Below, in pieces: positions 9,911-42,513 of a DNA stretch of 64,000 nucleotides. The stretch is from Euglena gracilis (Eukaryota; Euglenida; Euglenophyceae; Euglenales), in contig CP154955.1 in NCBI GenBank assembly GCA_039621445.1, forward strand, positions 18,704,691 through 18,768,690, in the 5' to 3' direction. The notes beneath the pieces are model-generated. The model saw only the letters and a program-made list of their open reading frames with translations. It was not told the DNA's origin and ran no database searches. Every line of letters begins with the position of its first letter. Position 1 is the first letter of the stretch. Both the position numbers and the translations under genes were made by a program.

Positions 9911-12900
9911 AGCACTCCCCGGGCACAGGTCCTGCTCCGGCGCCGCGCTCAGGATGACCCGCGCGTAGCCGATGCGCTCGAACAGGCGGTTGAACTGCTC
10001 CAGGCACACGAAGCGCACCACGTTGAGGGGCGCCTGCGCGGGGGGCCGGGGGAGGCAGTTTGGGCCCGGGTCGAAGAGGGCGTCAAAGCGCCGCACTGCG
10101 CGGCCCAGGTCCGGACCCACCCACCCGTCCACCCCCTGGGCCCCGGGGGGGGGGCTCGGGGGGACCTACATTTGGGGGTCAATTCTGGGGCCTAAAAAAA
10201 CATTTTTGCCGCTTCAGACTGAAAATAAAAGAAAACCTGCCTCCGGCGGGGTACCCACTTGGCCCAACCCTTCCCCCCTCCCCCCCCCCAGGTCACAAAA
10301 CTTAAAAAAAAAGTCTCTGGTGCGGCTGCACCCGCGGGGTTTAGGACGCAGGCACTGAACAGTCCTTGGTCAGAGAGCCACGCACGAAACGCGAGGCGGA
10401 GGACATAGTGTGCCGGTGCCCGTTGCCCCCGCGCCAGCCTCAGACTGGAAAGGCGATCCCGCCTTTCGCCCACGACAAAGGCCGACAAAGCCCCCGACAA
10501 CCCGGGTGGTGCACTCGGTGGCTCCGTCCGGCTCACCACGGACCGGCCGCGACTCCACCACTTCCAACCCGTCAAAGTGCGCACCTCTAACAGAAGAGAA
10601 ACCCTAACGCATTTTTTTTCTTCAGATTCCCTGCACCCCAAAGCTCCAATTGCTTTGGAGTTGCAGGTCAGGGGGGGCGCTCCACCAGCGCCACCCGCCA
10701 GCCACGCCACGCCAAGGCAAGCAGGGCACCTGTCGGGCCCACGTGGCGGTGAAGCCCTTGTAGAGGGCCTTGCCGGCAGGGCCCCGCTCGGCCGAGCCCT
10801 GACAAAAGGGGGTCCCCAGCCCAGCAGACCAAAAGGCCCCATATTCTATTTGTTTGTTTGTTTGTTTGTTTGTTTGTTTGTTTATTTATTTTGATTTTAT
10901 TTCGATATTTTGGGGGTCGGCCGGTGGGCTGTGGGCTGGGCACTCCAGCGGGGCCCTGGGGGGCGCCTTCCTCCCGAGCGACGCGGCCGATGCAGTGGAA
11001 CATGTTGCGGTACGGCCGGCTGCCGTCCGGGGCGATGACCATGTCCTGGAGCCGCGTCTTGGCGACGTCGAACGGGTTGGAGGAGACGGCGGCCACCCCG
11101 CCTGTGACGGGGCCGGGCCCTCTTCCAGCAGTATTGGGGGGGAGGGCTATGAGTGATTCGGCCAAACCCCGTCCATTGGCCATTAACCCCCCTCGGGGAT
11201 CAGGCCGCCCGGCGTGGGTCGGAATGGGGATGGGGTGGACAACAGGGGATGGGGTTAGGGGATGGGGGTCCTCGGTGCTGGTGCGATGGGGGATTTCCGG
11301 CCCAAGCTGCGAGCTGACCATTTGGTTGATGAACGGACCGGTGTCCACACGGTCAGTGACGGGAGGACTGCACTCTGAGTCTCCAAGCCAGCCGTTGTTT
11401 TAAAAAACGGATACGTGGCCACGTAAGCCTTCTCCCTTCAGCCAAACAAGGCTCTTTCAGGACGACCAAAAGCTGCTGGGGGTAGAAGAGCTATGCAGGG
11501 ACCTCCCTGAATAGCAACAAGGACCTCCAACATGAGTCACCCAGTCCCAGTCTGGCTGGGGTGGTGGAGTACCTCCGGTTCCAGCAGCCCAGACCTCCGC
11601 ATTCGGTTTTCCGTTGAACACCCACCTCTTCTCTGGCTGCCTGGACCACCGAGGGTGGAGGGGGGCCACACCGGCGACCAGGGAGGCGACGATGTGCACG
11701 GGGATGCAGTCCGGGGCCCCGAACCGGCGGATGATGTACTCCTTCGACTGCTCGTAGCACGCCATCTGCGCCGCCGTCACGATCATTGCCCGGATCATTG
11801 TTCGTGGCAGCCTCGCCCCCCTTCGCTGTCCGGTAGGGCGTCAATTAACGACCCGGGGGGGGGGGTCAAACTCAAAGGGTGGAAAATTTGAGCTGGCTGG
11901 AAACAGGTTGCCAGCTGACCCCCCATAGGGGTCTGGAAATAGGCCCGAGTTGGGGTCTAACTGGGTGTTAAAAAATGCGAAAATTGCAACAATACTAAAA
12001 AATTCAAAAAAACCAAAAAAATTTATACAAAAGTTGATTTTTTGGACAACACATGCCTTGTATCAACTGGCTCACAGGGCACAGGGCCACGCCAACAACG
12101 CCAACCAGCAGAGTACAATGTGGTGGTGGGGCGGGCTGGCCGAGACCGTGCCGCGCCAGAGGGCCAGCACGCCCTCCTCCCGGCCGATGCGGAGGAGGGC
12201 GTCGCCGGCGTGGCGGTAGTTGCGGCGCTGGGCGGGGGCATATCATTGCTTAGCGTCCCCCCGGGGGGGGGTCACTTTCCAGTCTGAAAAAACCCAGTCA
12301 ATCACCCCCCGGGGGGGGGGGTGGGGTGGGACAGGTGTCAAGCAATGGTGTGGGCGGGGGGCAGCCGGCCGTCCGCCTGCATGCGGACCATCGCCAGGTC
12401 GGCGGGGTTGCCCAGCAGTGCCCCTGCGGAAGGCGGGAGGACCGGCGGGCGGCTGGGGCACCGGCGGCCGCGCGTGCGACCGTGCCACATCAATAAAACG
12501 GGTGATCATGTGTCCGGGAAGTTTGGGCGGTGTGCTGCAAATGTGCTGCAAATGTGTCGGCCAGGGGATTCCTCAAGGACCGGGAAGGGGGGGTCCATCC
12601 AGTCAGCGCTGGTCATGCCTGGACATGGAGGACCCCAAAAACCTTGCAAAAATTCAAATCGAGCTGGATTTTTTTTTCGGCTAAGAGGATTCTTCAAGCT
12701 GGAAGGATTCGGCTGGAGGGCTGGCAGCCAGCTGACACTGCCCCCCCCCCCCCCACCCCTGCTGGCCAGCTGGACCCATTTCATGTGGGGGGGGGGAGAG
12801 GGGGGGTTTCCTCCAATGGAAGAAATCTCTTGATTCAGGTAATTCATCCTCTGTCAGACACTAACAAACAAACCGAATGTCCTTCACCTCCTCTCCAGTG

Positions 12901-15090
12901 GAGGTGCTCCATTCTTTCCGGGTGGTCCGCCATCCTGTTGCCAGTGGGCCCTCCCCTGTCGCCGCGTTGGTTCATTCGCTCCCCCACACACCCACGGCCC
13001 CGGCCAGCAATCCGCAGCCAAACTTCCCGCTGAACGACAGTCTGCCGGCAGAGCGTGGTGGGCTGCCGCCCGTCCGGCGCACCCACGAGAAAGGCGGGCG
13101 GAATGCAGGCGGAACGTTTCGGGCTGTGGGTTCCCAAATGGTCCAGTTCTTCAAGAAAGCACAGGTGGTCGGTCACAGAGAGACAGCCCCCCCCCATCCT
13201 GAGCATGCCCAACTCATCCCCTGACCCCTTTGCCATACCCTCCCACCAGCACACACTCCCAGCAAGGTGTGTGCTGGAGTATGGCAGGCAAATAAATGTA
13301 CTGCTAAACTACAGAAAAAGCAAAAAAAAACACACAACAATGAAAAATACCCACAATGAATTAATTCCGCCGAAAAAGACTTTGAAAAATTCGACTTATA
13401 TCCCAAAAAATTGCACTGGAGGAGGGCAAAAAAAACTGCACAAAATTTCTTGAGTGCAGTTTTTCCTTTTTCCAGAAGCACAACAAAAAAAACTGCTCAA
13501 AACCACTGCTAAATTGCAAAAAAAAATCAAATAAAACAAATAAAACACTACGAAAAATGGCAAAAAGAGGCACATTTTCCCCCTTGGTCCCCCGATTGTC
13601 CACCGCGCCCTGCCCACCATCCTTGTCCTCGAACATCTTCTTGAAGATGTTGTAGAAGCCGAGGCGCGCGCCGATGAGGACGAACTGCCGCAGCACGCCG
13701 CCGCTCAGCCCCGCGTACAGCGCCAGGGGCCCCTCGCTGCGCACGATGGCCGTGGTGGTGCCCAGGATGGTCGGCGTCTGTGTGACGAGGCCGGGGGGGG
13801 GGTGGTGGGGGGGGGGGCTGCACAGCGGCAGTACAGAACAAGAAAACCTCAGGTGTGGGAGGGAAAAGAACACACACACACACACACCCCAAAATGTAAA
13901 AAAGCAGAACTGCTGTTGTGGTGTGCCGTGTGCACTGTGTACAGTGCACAGTGTGTGTGTGCTGTCCGCACATTTTTGTATCCCGGAGTCATAACGTACC
14001 ATCTGTACCTTTGGGCATCAAAAAATCCGCGAGCGAAGAATTTTTGCTTCAAAATCATGAATTGGGAAATAGAGAAAATACATACGTAGATGCAAAGGTT
14101 GAGTTAGGCAAACCTTTTTGGAATGGTCCATAAAAATTTTGCCATTGGCAAAAATCCCAACCCCCTCAAAGATGACACTCCAGGTCTCCTTTTGGGTCCA
14201 TTACTGAAATCCCAAGGGGGAGTCTAAATTCTTTGGGGGATCTACCTTTTGGATCCTTGCTGAAAAATTCGGCCCCCCCAAAAAATCCCGCAGGAGGGTC
14301 TAAAAAAAGCACAATTTTTGGCTACAAGCAAAAAAAATGGCTCAAAAATGCTACAATCCCCCTGAAAACTATTGGGTAGAATCAAAAAATTCAAAGAACC
14401 ACCCATTTTTGGAACATTTTTCTCAAGTTTTGGGGTCTATCATTTTAGATTTCCCCCAAAAACCGAGGGCGTTCTTATTTTGGGGTTCTAGTTTTTGCTG
14501 AAAATCGGCAGGGGTGTTATGTTTTGGGAGGTGCAAACTCCCCCATTCAAAATGCACGGGATGTGCACATTATTGGACCATGATTTCGGACCCTCAGGGG
14601 TGTGACACTTATTATTTGAGCACCACCTGAAAGCTTTTACCTTCAGTGTAAAACGGCTTCTTTTGGGGGTCTTTGCAATTCATTTTCGGACCCTCGGGGG
14701 TGTGACACTTATTTGGGCACCGCACACTTGAATGGGGGTTTGGCGTGCTTTATAATTTGTATATGTGTGCTCTGTACTTTATCATATTTAGCATGCAAAA
14801 AAATGAGAAATAAACAGGCGCATGGATAGCTGCTACATTCCAACAGCTGGACCTCCACGCGTAGCTTATCCCTTGCGTTATTTATTTGTGTGTCAGACAC
14901 AGACACAGACCTATTCCCCACGTGCATGTGTCTGTGGGCTCAAATGATGGCGGGAACACACGTGGGCTGCCGAGGCGTTGAGCTGCATCCGCACCTTCAC
15001 CAGGTCGATGGGGTGGGTCACGCAGCCAGCGGTGACCGCCGCCAGACTGCCGGCGAGGAAGCCCCGCCACGCATCCCCCGAGTTGCTCAT
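9911..15090 (-). CDS. Mitochondrial carrier, oxoglutarate/dicarboxylate type (SLC25 family)
   Basis: An inner-membrane antiporter of small metabolites; the oxoglutarate/malate, dicarboxylate and uncoupling-protein branch fits best. Exons (5' to 3'): 15090-14962, 13777-13614, 13041-12992, 12423-12356, 12227-about 12147, about 11811-11672, 11101-10965, 10786-10730, 10033-9911. All three signature repeats are present: HPIDLVKVRMQL in exon 1, GNPADLAMVRMQADGRLP in exon 4, NPFDVAKTRLQ in exon 7. Repeat 2 continues with QRRNYRHAGDALLRI and REEGVLALWRG, then TMIRAMIVTAAQMACYEQSK; repeat 3 ends YKGFTATWARQ and APLNVVRFVCLEQFNRLF. Length to 9911 is about 320 residues, normal for the family. Introns after 13614, 12356 and 10965 fit GC-AG; the others fit GT-AG. 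The junction from 12147 to 11811 and the final exon with the stop are unresolved. Exact substrate cannot be told from sequence alone. Confidence 0.9.
10375..10605 (-). other. GC-rich open block inside the last carrier intron
   Basis: This block lies between carrier exons ending at 10730 and starting at 10033. It has exon-like GC content and no stops in two minus frames (one reads FDGLEVVESRPVRGEPDG). The carrier reading frame closes directly across it, so it is not needed for the carrier. It could be a nested or alternative exon, or only compositional. No known protein was recognised. Confidence 0.25.
10849..10885. repeat. (TTTG)n tetranucleotide tract
   Basis: About nine TTTG units, ending in TTTATTTATTTT. 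It lies in the intron between carrier exons 10965 and 10786. Confidence 0.9.
14575..14735. repeat. Dispersed repeat with GTGTGACACTTATT core, two copies
   Basis: Two copies, at 14587-14625 and 14690-14730, of a sequence reading CGGACCCTC(A/G)GGGGTGTGA then CACTTATTTGGGCACC. A third copy is near the right edge at 63889-63930, 49 kb away, with the same GCAC(C/T)GCACACC tail. They lie upstream of carrier exon 13777, in its first intron. Confidence 0.75.
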
Positions 15091-15094
15091 CAGG

Positions 15095-18000
15095 GCCCCA
15101 CGTGGAGCGCGGGGCTCAGGGCTCCGGGGGCAAAGCCATACAGCTGCGAGGGGCATTTTGGAGTTGGACGCCGCAAAATAAATCGTCAGATCATGTGTAT
15201 GTGACAACAAATGCTTTACAAAAGCACCTCGTGATGTCCCAAAAACCATCCCCGTGGGAAATCACTTCCTTCCAAGGATGATTTCAATAAAGGACTCATA
15301 CGAGAGCAAACATCATTTTCACAGCTACGTGCATGTTTCATTGCTGGCTGGGCACTTCGTTCTGCAACGCACAGGTGCGCACATCATACATCGCTTTAAC
15401 CGGGGGGGTTGCTGGGCGAGGCTAAGAATCTGGGCTGACTAGAAAATTGGGCTGGCTAGCCCGCCCCGCCCCACGGGGGGGGGGGGAGGGGGCTAGACCC
15501 GGCTGTACCTGAGCTAGGTCGGAAATCGGACAACTGCCAAAAAATGACCTGCAAAACACAGATTTGAAAAAAAATGAGCATCCGACAAATCCGACCCCAA
15601 AAATACGTCCCAAAAAGCCCGAAAAACACCATCTTTAGCCATTTTTGAACCCTTTTTCAAAAAATTTTGGCGCTTTGTGCAGAATTTTTTTTAGCTGGAC
15701 CCAGCAAAAAGAGGCTGGCTGGTTGCGCCACAGCACCCCCCCCCCAGGGGGGTGCTGCAGCGGCTGGGTTGGGCCAAAATTGGGGCTGGCTGCATCAACC
15801 CCCCCCGAGGGGGCGTCTGCAAAACCTTAAAGAGATGTATGCCCCGCATGCACACATCCTTGAACGTCAGCACTCAACAGAGAGCACGAGGAGAAGGAGA
15901 AAGAATATGATTCTTTGGGCAGGCTAGCTCCACCTCGGAAAAATGTGCGAAAATGCGCAAAAACACAAAAAAATACGCAAGAAAATATGGCACCAAAATA
16001 GCACCAAATTTACAAGAATTGCATTGAAAATGTCACAGTCAGTTACAAGATATTCGAAAATTTCAAAAAAAATGAAAAAAATTTGCAGAATGGTCAAAAA
16101 ATGCGAAAAAATGGGCCAATCATTCATTAAATTCATTTTTTTTAAAAATAGCCAAAGAGGAAAAAAAACGAAAAAAAATCGAAAAAAATGCGAAAAAATG
16201 CTCAACTCATCCCCACCCCCTGCTTTGGGTGTGTTGAAACAAAAAAATCCCAAAGGACCAGGGGGTTCAATTCCTAAGGTACCACCGACCGGGATCAAAC
16301 ATACGAAACCAAAGCTGCACCATACCACTTCGCAAAGAGTCATATTCGAACCAGAATCGAACCTTCACACCTGCTACGAGTGGAGACTGGATCAGTGCAA
16401 AGCCCTTGAAAAGAGAGGCAATACCAAATGAAACGCATAAGGACATTGGGTGGAGCTGATGCGTGGACTGGTCGATGGCCGGTTGGAACGCCCAGCCGGG
16501 CTCGCAAAGCGGACCCCGTCGGCGGCGTTATGCTGCGGTGTCAGGGCAGCCGAGTGCGCAGGCGTTGCCTTAAACGTTGGGGCTGGGTTGAGGGCGGCGG
16601 GGGGGGGGAACCCTGGGGAACGGCGAGGGGCAACCATACATTCAGTTAGTGACCGCGAGGAGGGGCACTTTTCCCAGGCCAAAGCCCACCCACCCACTTA
16701 TTCCGACACCCATCCATGCACGACGCCCCCCCCCCTTAGTTGCACTAAGGCTTCTTGTCTGTTTATGGCCGGCGCTAACTTCGCTTCTGGCCCAGTTTGC
16801 TGCGTGGACGCCCCCCCCCCGACCCCCCCCCCCTGGGGCCCACCCAACCACCACCCACCCACCAGGCCACCTACCAAACAACCCACCCAAAACCCACACT
16901 AAACCTGTTGAAAAACCTTGCAAAAATTTAGGCTGGGCCAGACTGACCCATGGTGCACCCCCCAGGGGGGGTCCAGCGGCCACAACGCACCCATTCGCTC
17001 TCAAAACCCCCGCTCCTCCGGGGGGGGGGTCATACAGGTGTCAAATGAATCTACAATCCCAGCTGCTGACTTCTCCAATATTTCCTCTGGGGCTCCGGGT
17101 TTCTTTTTACTTCGGATTATCCCAAAACGGTCGGAGGAATATTATCGGAAATTTTGATTGGGAATGGGGGGAGAGTTCTGAGGTGGGGAGGCTCAGCCTT
17201 TGGGTCAGGGCTGCTCGGGGGTCAACCCCACCTGCCTTTGGGATCCGGTTGGAGGCTGCGGGGAGAGGGGGGCGACACCCGCGCGGCAATCGCCCCCGCT
17301 GCGCCGCATCCTGGTCATCGGGCTGACGGGGTCATCAAACCGACGGGAAGGCGTCGCGATGAGCGGGGGGAGGGGGGCGGAAGGAGGGAAGGGGGCGGCC
17401 CAGGTCGCCTTCAGGCGTGTCGGAGGGGCAATCAGCGGACCGCCAGCCCCCAGGCCCACTGCTGGCGGGATTCGAGGTCCTCGCGCCCGGCACCGCAGCC
17501 GGGCTCGCACCCGCACCCCCAACCAAGCCCACGAACCCCTCCGTCCCTCCCTGCCCCACAAATGGAGTCCGTCAGCTGACTACCTTCCCTCTCCGTTTCT
17601 TTTCTGTCCCGCGATGCCATTACAGCTGGCTGGCCCTGGGAACTCTTAAAGGTACCCCGGGGGGTCCCAGGCCGGCTGGAAAAAGGTGCTGGCTGTACCC
17701 CCTGGGGGTGGGGGTGGGGGTGGGGGTCCAGCTGGCAGCTGGACCCGCTGGAAACGAAAAGGAAAAAAAATCCAAATCCAGGAAGGTGGGTTGGGATTTT
17801 TCAGCCGAAATTTGGAGGAGAAAACCCCAAAACCCTCAAAAATGCCATTTTCGGCTCTTTTTGAGCCTTCTTCCTAATTTTTTTGCCACTTTACGCCAAA
17901 CAATATTTTTCGGTCCTGGAGGTTTTGCGGGGCTGGCCCCACTTTCTGCTTGAATCCCCAAGGGGGGTCCGCAGCCCGGCTGGGAGCTTCTGGCTGGAGA

Positions 18001-18370
18001 GAAGGTGCTGACTGGCTGGACCCCCTCCCCCGGCGAGTTGCTTCACCTCCAGCTCAAGAAAACCCCTGGTCCGGTTACTAAAAGGGGGGGGGGCAAAACG
18101 GGGGGGGGGGTGAACTTTCCCCGGCACGCTCCTCCGGCACAATTTTTTGGGGACAGCCGGGCTGGACATGAGATACAGGCGGAGGTGCCACTGTGGGAAC
18201 ATAGCAGCTGTGCACAAATCTATTGTTTCCTTTTGTTTTTACACACAACTAGCCTACAATGCAGGGGCCTGTGTGTGGGGGCCAGCCTCAGCAGCAGCCT
18301 CCATGTCAGGGCCACAGCTCCTCAAAAGAGCCGCCTGGTTGAGAGAAGGGGGGGGGTGCGGCGGGGGGGG
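15095..18370. other. Intergenic stretch between carrier start and REV1 stop
   Basis: About 3.3 kb. It holds GGCTGG/CCAGCC-ended elements (15420-15835, 17650-18110), A-rich repeats around 15940-16200 and G/C homopolymers. GC-richer blocks at 16440-16640 and 17180-17560 stay open on both strands but show no recognisable domain and no splice structure I could close, so no gene is called. The promoter of the carrier must lie in the right-hand part of 15.09 kb onward; no core motif was evident. Confidence 0.5.
15420..15835. repeat. GGCTGG/CTAGCC-ended element
   Basis: Starts GGCTGACTAGAAAATTGGGC with GGCTAGCCCGCCCC and a G run, and ends with GCTGGTTGCGCCACAGCACC, a C run and GGGGTGCTGCAGCGGCTGG. 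The interior is A/T-rich with AAAATTTTGGCGCTTTGTGC at 15660-15680. The same plan (GGCTGGACCCCC ends, AAATTTTT plus GGCGCTTTG core) is seen at 46010-46315 and, less complete, at 17640-18010 and 52810-53000. Confidence 0.6.
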
Positions 18371-18376
18371 GAGGGC

Positions 18377-38998
<20,622 letters not shown>

Positions 38999-39734
38999 GT
39001 CCCCCTGCGGGCATGGAGGGGGCGGGGGTGGGGGTCACGCAGGACGCATGACAGAGTGACGGGGTAGCCCATGGATGGGCAGCCCAGCTCATGTGGTGAG
39101 GGTCAGCCCGTTCCCTGGTCGGCGGCGAATATGGAGGCAAACCAGAGAGGAGCCTCTTGGTGGGGTCACTTAAAAACCCCAGCAGCAGAGCACTGCGCTG
39201 CTGGCTCACCCCCAAAAGCCACAAAGTGTCTCTGGCGATGCTGGGTCGGGGGGTCAGCGATGGAGGACGACGGGTGGATCTTGTGGGGGGCTGTGGGAGA
39301 TATCGGGCGATCGATTGGCCGGTCAATATCCCATGGGGACAGCCCACCCACCCCCAGGGAGGGAGGGGGCACATATATGTCAAATGGGCACCGAACGTGC
39401 ACCACGAGCGGAGGTTGGAGGCAGCCTGGCCCTGTTGCCCTGATCTTTTCAAAAACCCATCCACGACTCAGACCCAAAGCAATTGCATTGGAGCAAAAAA
39501 AGTACACATTTTCATTCTGTGGCAACAAAAAATGGCAAAAAATGGCAGTTTTTTTTGGAAACAAAAAATGAAAATGAAAATGGCTCCCAGCTATAATTTT
39601 GCTGAAAATTGGTGTGAGATTCGAGCAAAATGACTGCGAAATGTATCGGAAAAACCATACAATTTTGGTGCTGCTTGATTTTTCGCTCAAACTTAGGCGG
39701 CCGGATTCGCACTTAAGGGTTTTTTCTTTGAAGT

Positions 39735-40510
39735 GGGCGCATTTGCGCAAATGCGCCCATTTTACGAAATTTCTGGATTCCTGTACCTGACACACGGAAG
39801 ACAGCTTATGAACGTATTTTTCTTTTACACCCCACTGTTGAGGGGATGTAACTCCCGGTGGTTTGGTACAGTTGCTTACCGAGTGACGTGAAGAGGGCGG
39901 AGGGTGAGGTTGGTGCTCTTGTGTGTCAAACAGGTGAGAAGCACACACCCGCTGTTACGACAAATGGTACTGGTGCTGACGTGGTGCCTGAACTGGCTTG
40001 AATACTGCAGCTGCCCGTAAGGAAACACGGAGCCTTATTACATTACATCACACACTACAGACTACGATGTCTGTTTGTTGGCGCATTTGCGCAAATAAAC
40101 AAATTTATGTTTATGGGCGCATTTGCGCAAATAAACACAAAACATTGAAGCAAAAATGCATGTTGGTGGGCGCAAATGCGCGCACAAACAAATTGTGTTG
40201 GTGCGCGCAAATGCGCAAACCAACATCTTGGGGAAACTGGTATGCGGATGGTTTGTGCAATAGGAGGCAACGAACAACACGTCTGTGTTAAAGCACACTG
40301 ATGATGACCATGACTCTACGAGGTTTTTGAACGTGATAGACGTGTTGGTGCACGCATTTGCGCAAATAAACACAATAACGTTTGTTTGCGCAAATGCGCG
40401 CACAAATATTTAATCAATCGCTGCAAAATAATGTGTTTGTAGGAGCCTTAGCACACACAAACAAAAAATGTGTTGGTGCGCGCATTTGCGCGCACCAACA
40501 CACATCAGTT
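39735..40510. repeat. GCGCAAATGCGC hairpin-arm cluster, block 1
   Basis: At least eight copies of a self-complementary motif: 39737 (GGGCGCATTTGCGCAAATGC then GCCCA), 40078, 40115, 40168, 40198, 40348, 40384 and 40472. Most have a TTTGTTT or TGTTTATTT arm on one side, in alternating orientation, so neighbours pair into hairpins. The copy at 40470-40502 is palindromic over about 29 bases (TTGGTGCGCGCATTTGCGC then GCACCAA). Confidence 0.85.
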
Positions 40511-41454
40511 GTGCGATACCATCTCCTCGTCCGTGATGGCTGGCGAACGCTGTTCCACACACCAACCATTGGTTTGCACCACAATTACGCGGTGATGAAA
40601 ATTGTGGTGAGAGGTAGTGTGTAATGTTCAGTTGAACGCGGCATCTGACTGGCCAAAATTTGCCTGCCTTATGTGCGTACGTTTGTACTGCTGTTCCCCA
40701 GCCCACATGGCCTGTTTTTTTTTGGCCTCATCCGTTTGGCAGATAAGTGTAATGAATTGATGGCGTGCAAAGACCTGTGAGTGTTAAATGCTTTTTCTGC
40801 AACAGTACTGCGTCACAAGAAGACAAAATTTGGCACCTGAAATACCTGGGATGTGTCGGGCCAGGGTCCGTTTTCTGGTTTTCTCCATCATTTTTCCCTT
40901 GAAAAACATAAAACACACCAGTTTTTGTGCATAATTTGTGGGGGGTGAGTCCCACAGCTTTCATGCAACCAATCGAGTGGGAAAGGTTCACCACTTCCTT
41001 GCACCCAAAGTAACGGGTGATTGAGGGCTACCTTTTTCCGGCTGCCGGTTGCCATGAACTGGCACCAGGTCGTCCCCCAAGTCTCACGCCCCAGTTGCAG
41101 GGTATAACGTGGCCGCTAAAGCTGGGTGTTGTTGCACCAGGGAGGTGGGTGCCGGCCTGGTGGGTGCTGAAGCATCAACAACTGACAGGGCTGCAGCAGC
41201 AGAGCCCAGGCCGCAGGCCAGTGGCAGGGCCCTTGGGATCCTGAAATCGGTGCCAGTGGACGTGTACCGTTATCGGGTAGCTGCACACCCACCTTCAGGA
41301 GATTCTCTGTCTCCATCTTTTGTGGGTCCTGTCAATGGACCAGAAACGGCACCTCAATACCAGGTGCCGGAGGAGACGGTGTGGTCATTTGGGTTGAACC
41401 CATTCAGAAGCCACTAAAGGTAGCTTTTGGAGGGCCAAATGAAGCCGGTTTTAC

Positions 41455-41940
41455 TCCTCCTTTGGTGGTTCATTTGTGCATTTGCGCACATCACGTTGTT
41501 TGTGGGCGCAAATGCGCAAATGAACCAGATGTAGATTGCGCAATTTTTTTCATGTTGTTCATTTGCACATTTGCGCCCACAAACAACGGGATGCGCGCAA
41601 ATGTGCAAATGAACCACATCTGCTGCTGGTGTTTGACAGTCATGTTTCCGTCATACCCTTCTTCTTTGTGTTTATTTGCGCATTTGCGCCCACCAACGCG
41701 AATTATGTTTGTTTGCGCAAATGCGCAAATAAACATAATTCTGTTTGTGCGCGCATTTGCGCCCATAAGCTTACGCCGTCGACAAACGCTGTGACAAACC
41801 CACCAAAATATGTTTCTGGACAGCCGGCTTGACCGCGCTGTCACGGCCCCTTTGACACGCCGTTTATCGACGGCGTCAGTTCCTGGGTGCTAAAGCCCAA
41901 CCCTTGAAAGACAAAATTGTGTTTATTTGCGCAAATGGGT
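41455..41940. repeat. GCGCAAATGCGC hairpin-arm cluster, block 2
   Basis: Eight copies at about 41468, 41503, 41558, 41593, 41669, 41707, 41745 and 41920. They form three clear inverted pairs: 41465-41526 (arms TTCATTTGTGCATTTGCGC and GCGCAAATGCGCAAATGAA), 41555-41617 and 41665-41735 (arm GTTTATTTGCGCATTTGCGC). Loops are 10-30 bases. Immediately left of the 41994 GGCGCC hairpin. Confidence 0.85.
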
Positions 41941-41993
41941 CGGATTTCGGCCTTGCCCAGGAACATTCCTTTGAAAATAGGCCATTTTTGGCT

Positions 41994-42016
41994 CCCCGGC
42001 GCCGAAGGCGCCGGGG
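41994..42016. repeat. Perfect GGCGCC-GAA-GGCGCC hairpin
   Basis: CCCCGGCGCCGAAGGCGCCG followed by GGG: a 10-bp stem with a GAA loop. It is one of about ten hairpins in the window built on the same GGCGC/GCGCC stem. Confidence 0.85.
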
Positions 42017-42513
42017 TTGTGCTGGGGCACTTTTGGCGGAGTCAGGAGGTGATGAATCTGAGGAGTCAGGAGGTGGTGGATCCGAAGCTGATATTTTTTG
42101 GGGGGTTATGTTTGATCGCCAAACCAAACGCCCCAGGGGGTTTTATATTTGGGGGGGTTACCTTCTTTGGACATACCTTGAATAGCGAAACCCTGTGGGA
42201 CTCGAAGCAGATCCTGAGCATGTTTGCCATTGAAGAATTCTGTGCACCCCCCCCCCGATCGGAGGCATCGGTTATGACAACCATTTCTCATAAACAAGGT
42301 AAACAAGGTACCCCGAGGAACACCGCCTCCCACAGACTGGAGCCAGCCCTGGGTGTGCAAATACCAGGATCCAACCAGCATGGGCCGGGCTGGACAAAAA
42401 GTAATTGGCGGGGTGGCGTCCGCCCCACCCCCTGGCGCCGCAGGGGGCTGGGGATTCGGACGGCCCACCGCACAGCGGCTCATACAAATACAACATGATG
42501 GGGGGGGACAGTG

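Larger units (their letters stand above)
39000..42510. other. Intergenic stretch between REV1 start and thylakoid-gene stop
   Basis: 3.5 kb with no exon-like sequence recognised. Its main content is the GCGCAAATGCGC hairpin cluster at 39735-41935. If REV1 starts at 38998, its promoter lies in the left part of this stretch. No TATA-like or initiator element stands out. Confidence 0.6.

Noticed and set aside
17280-17560. Plus-strand frame starting RRILVIGLTGSS
   Set aside because: The start resembles a nucleotide-binding strand, but no conserved continuation or splice structure follows.
39735-41940. CRISPR-like array, considered because of regularly repeated short palindromes
   Set aside because: Spacing is irregular, orientation alternates and the setting is a eukaryotic intergenic region.
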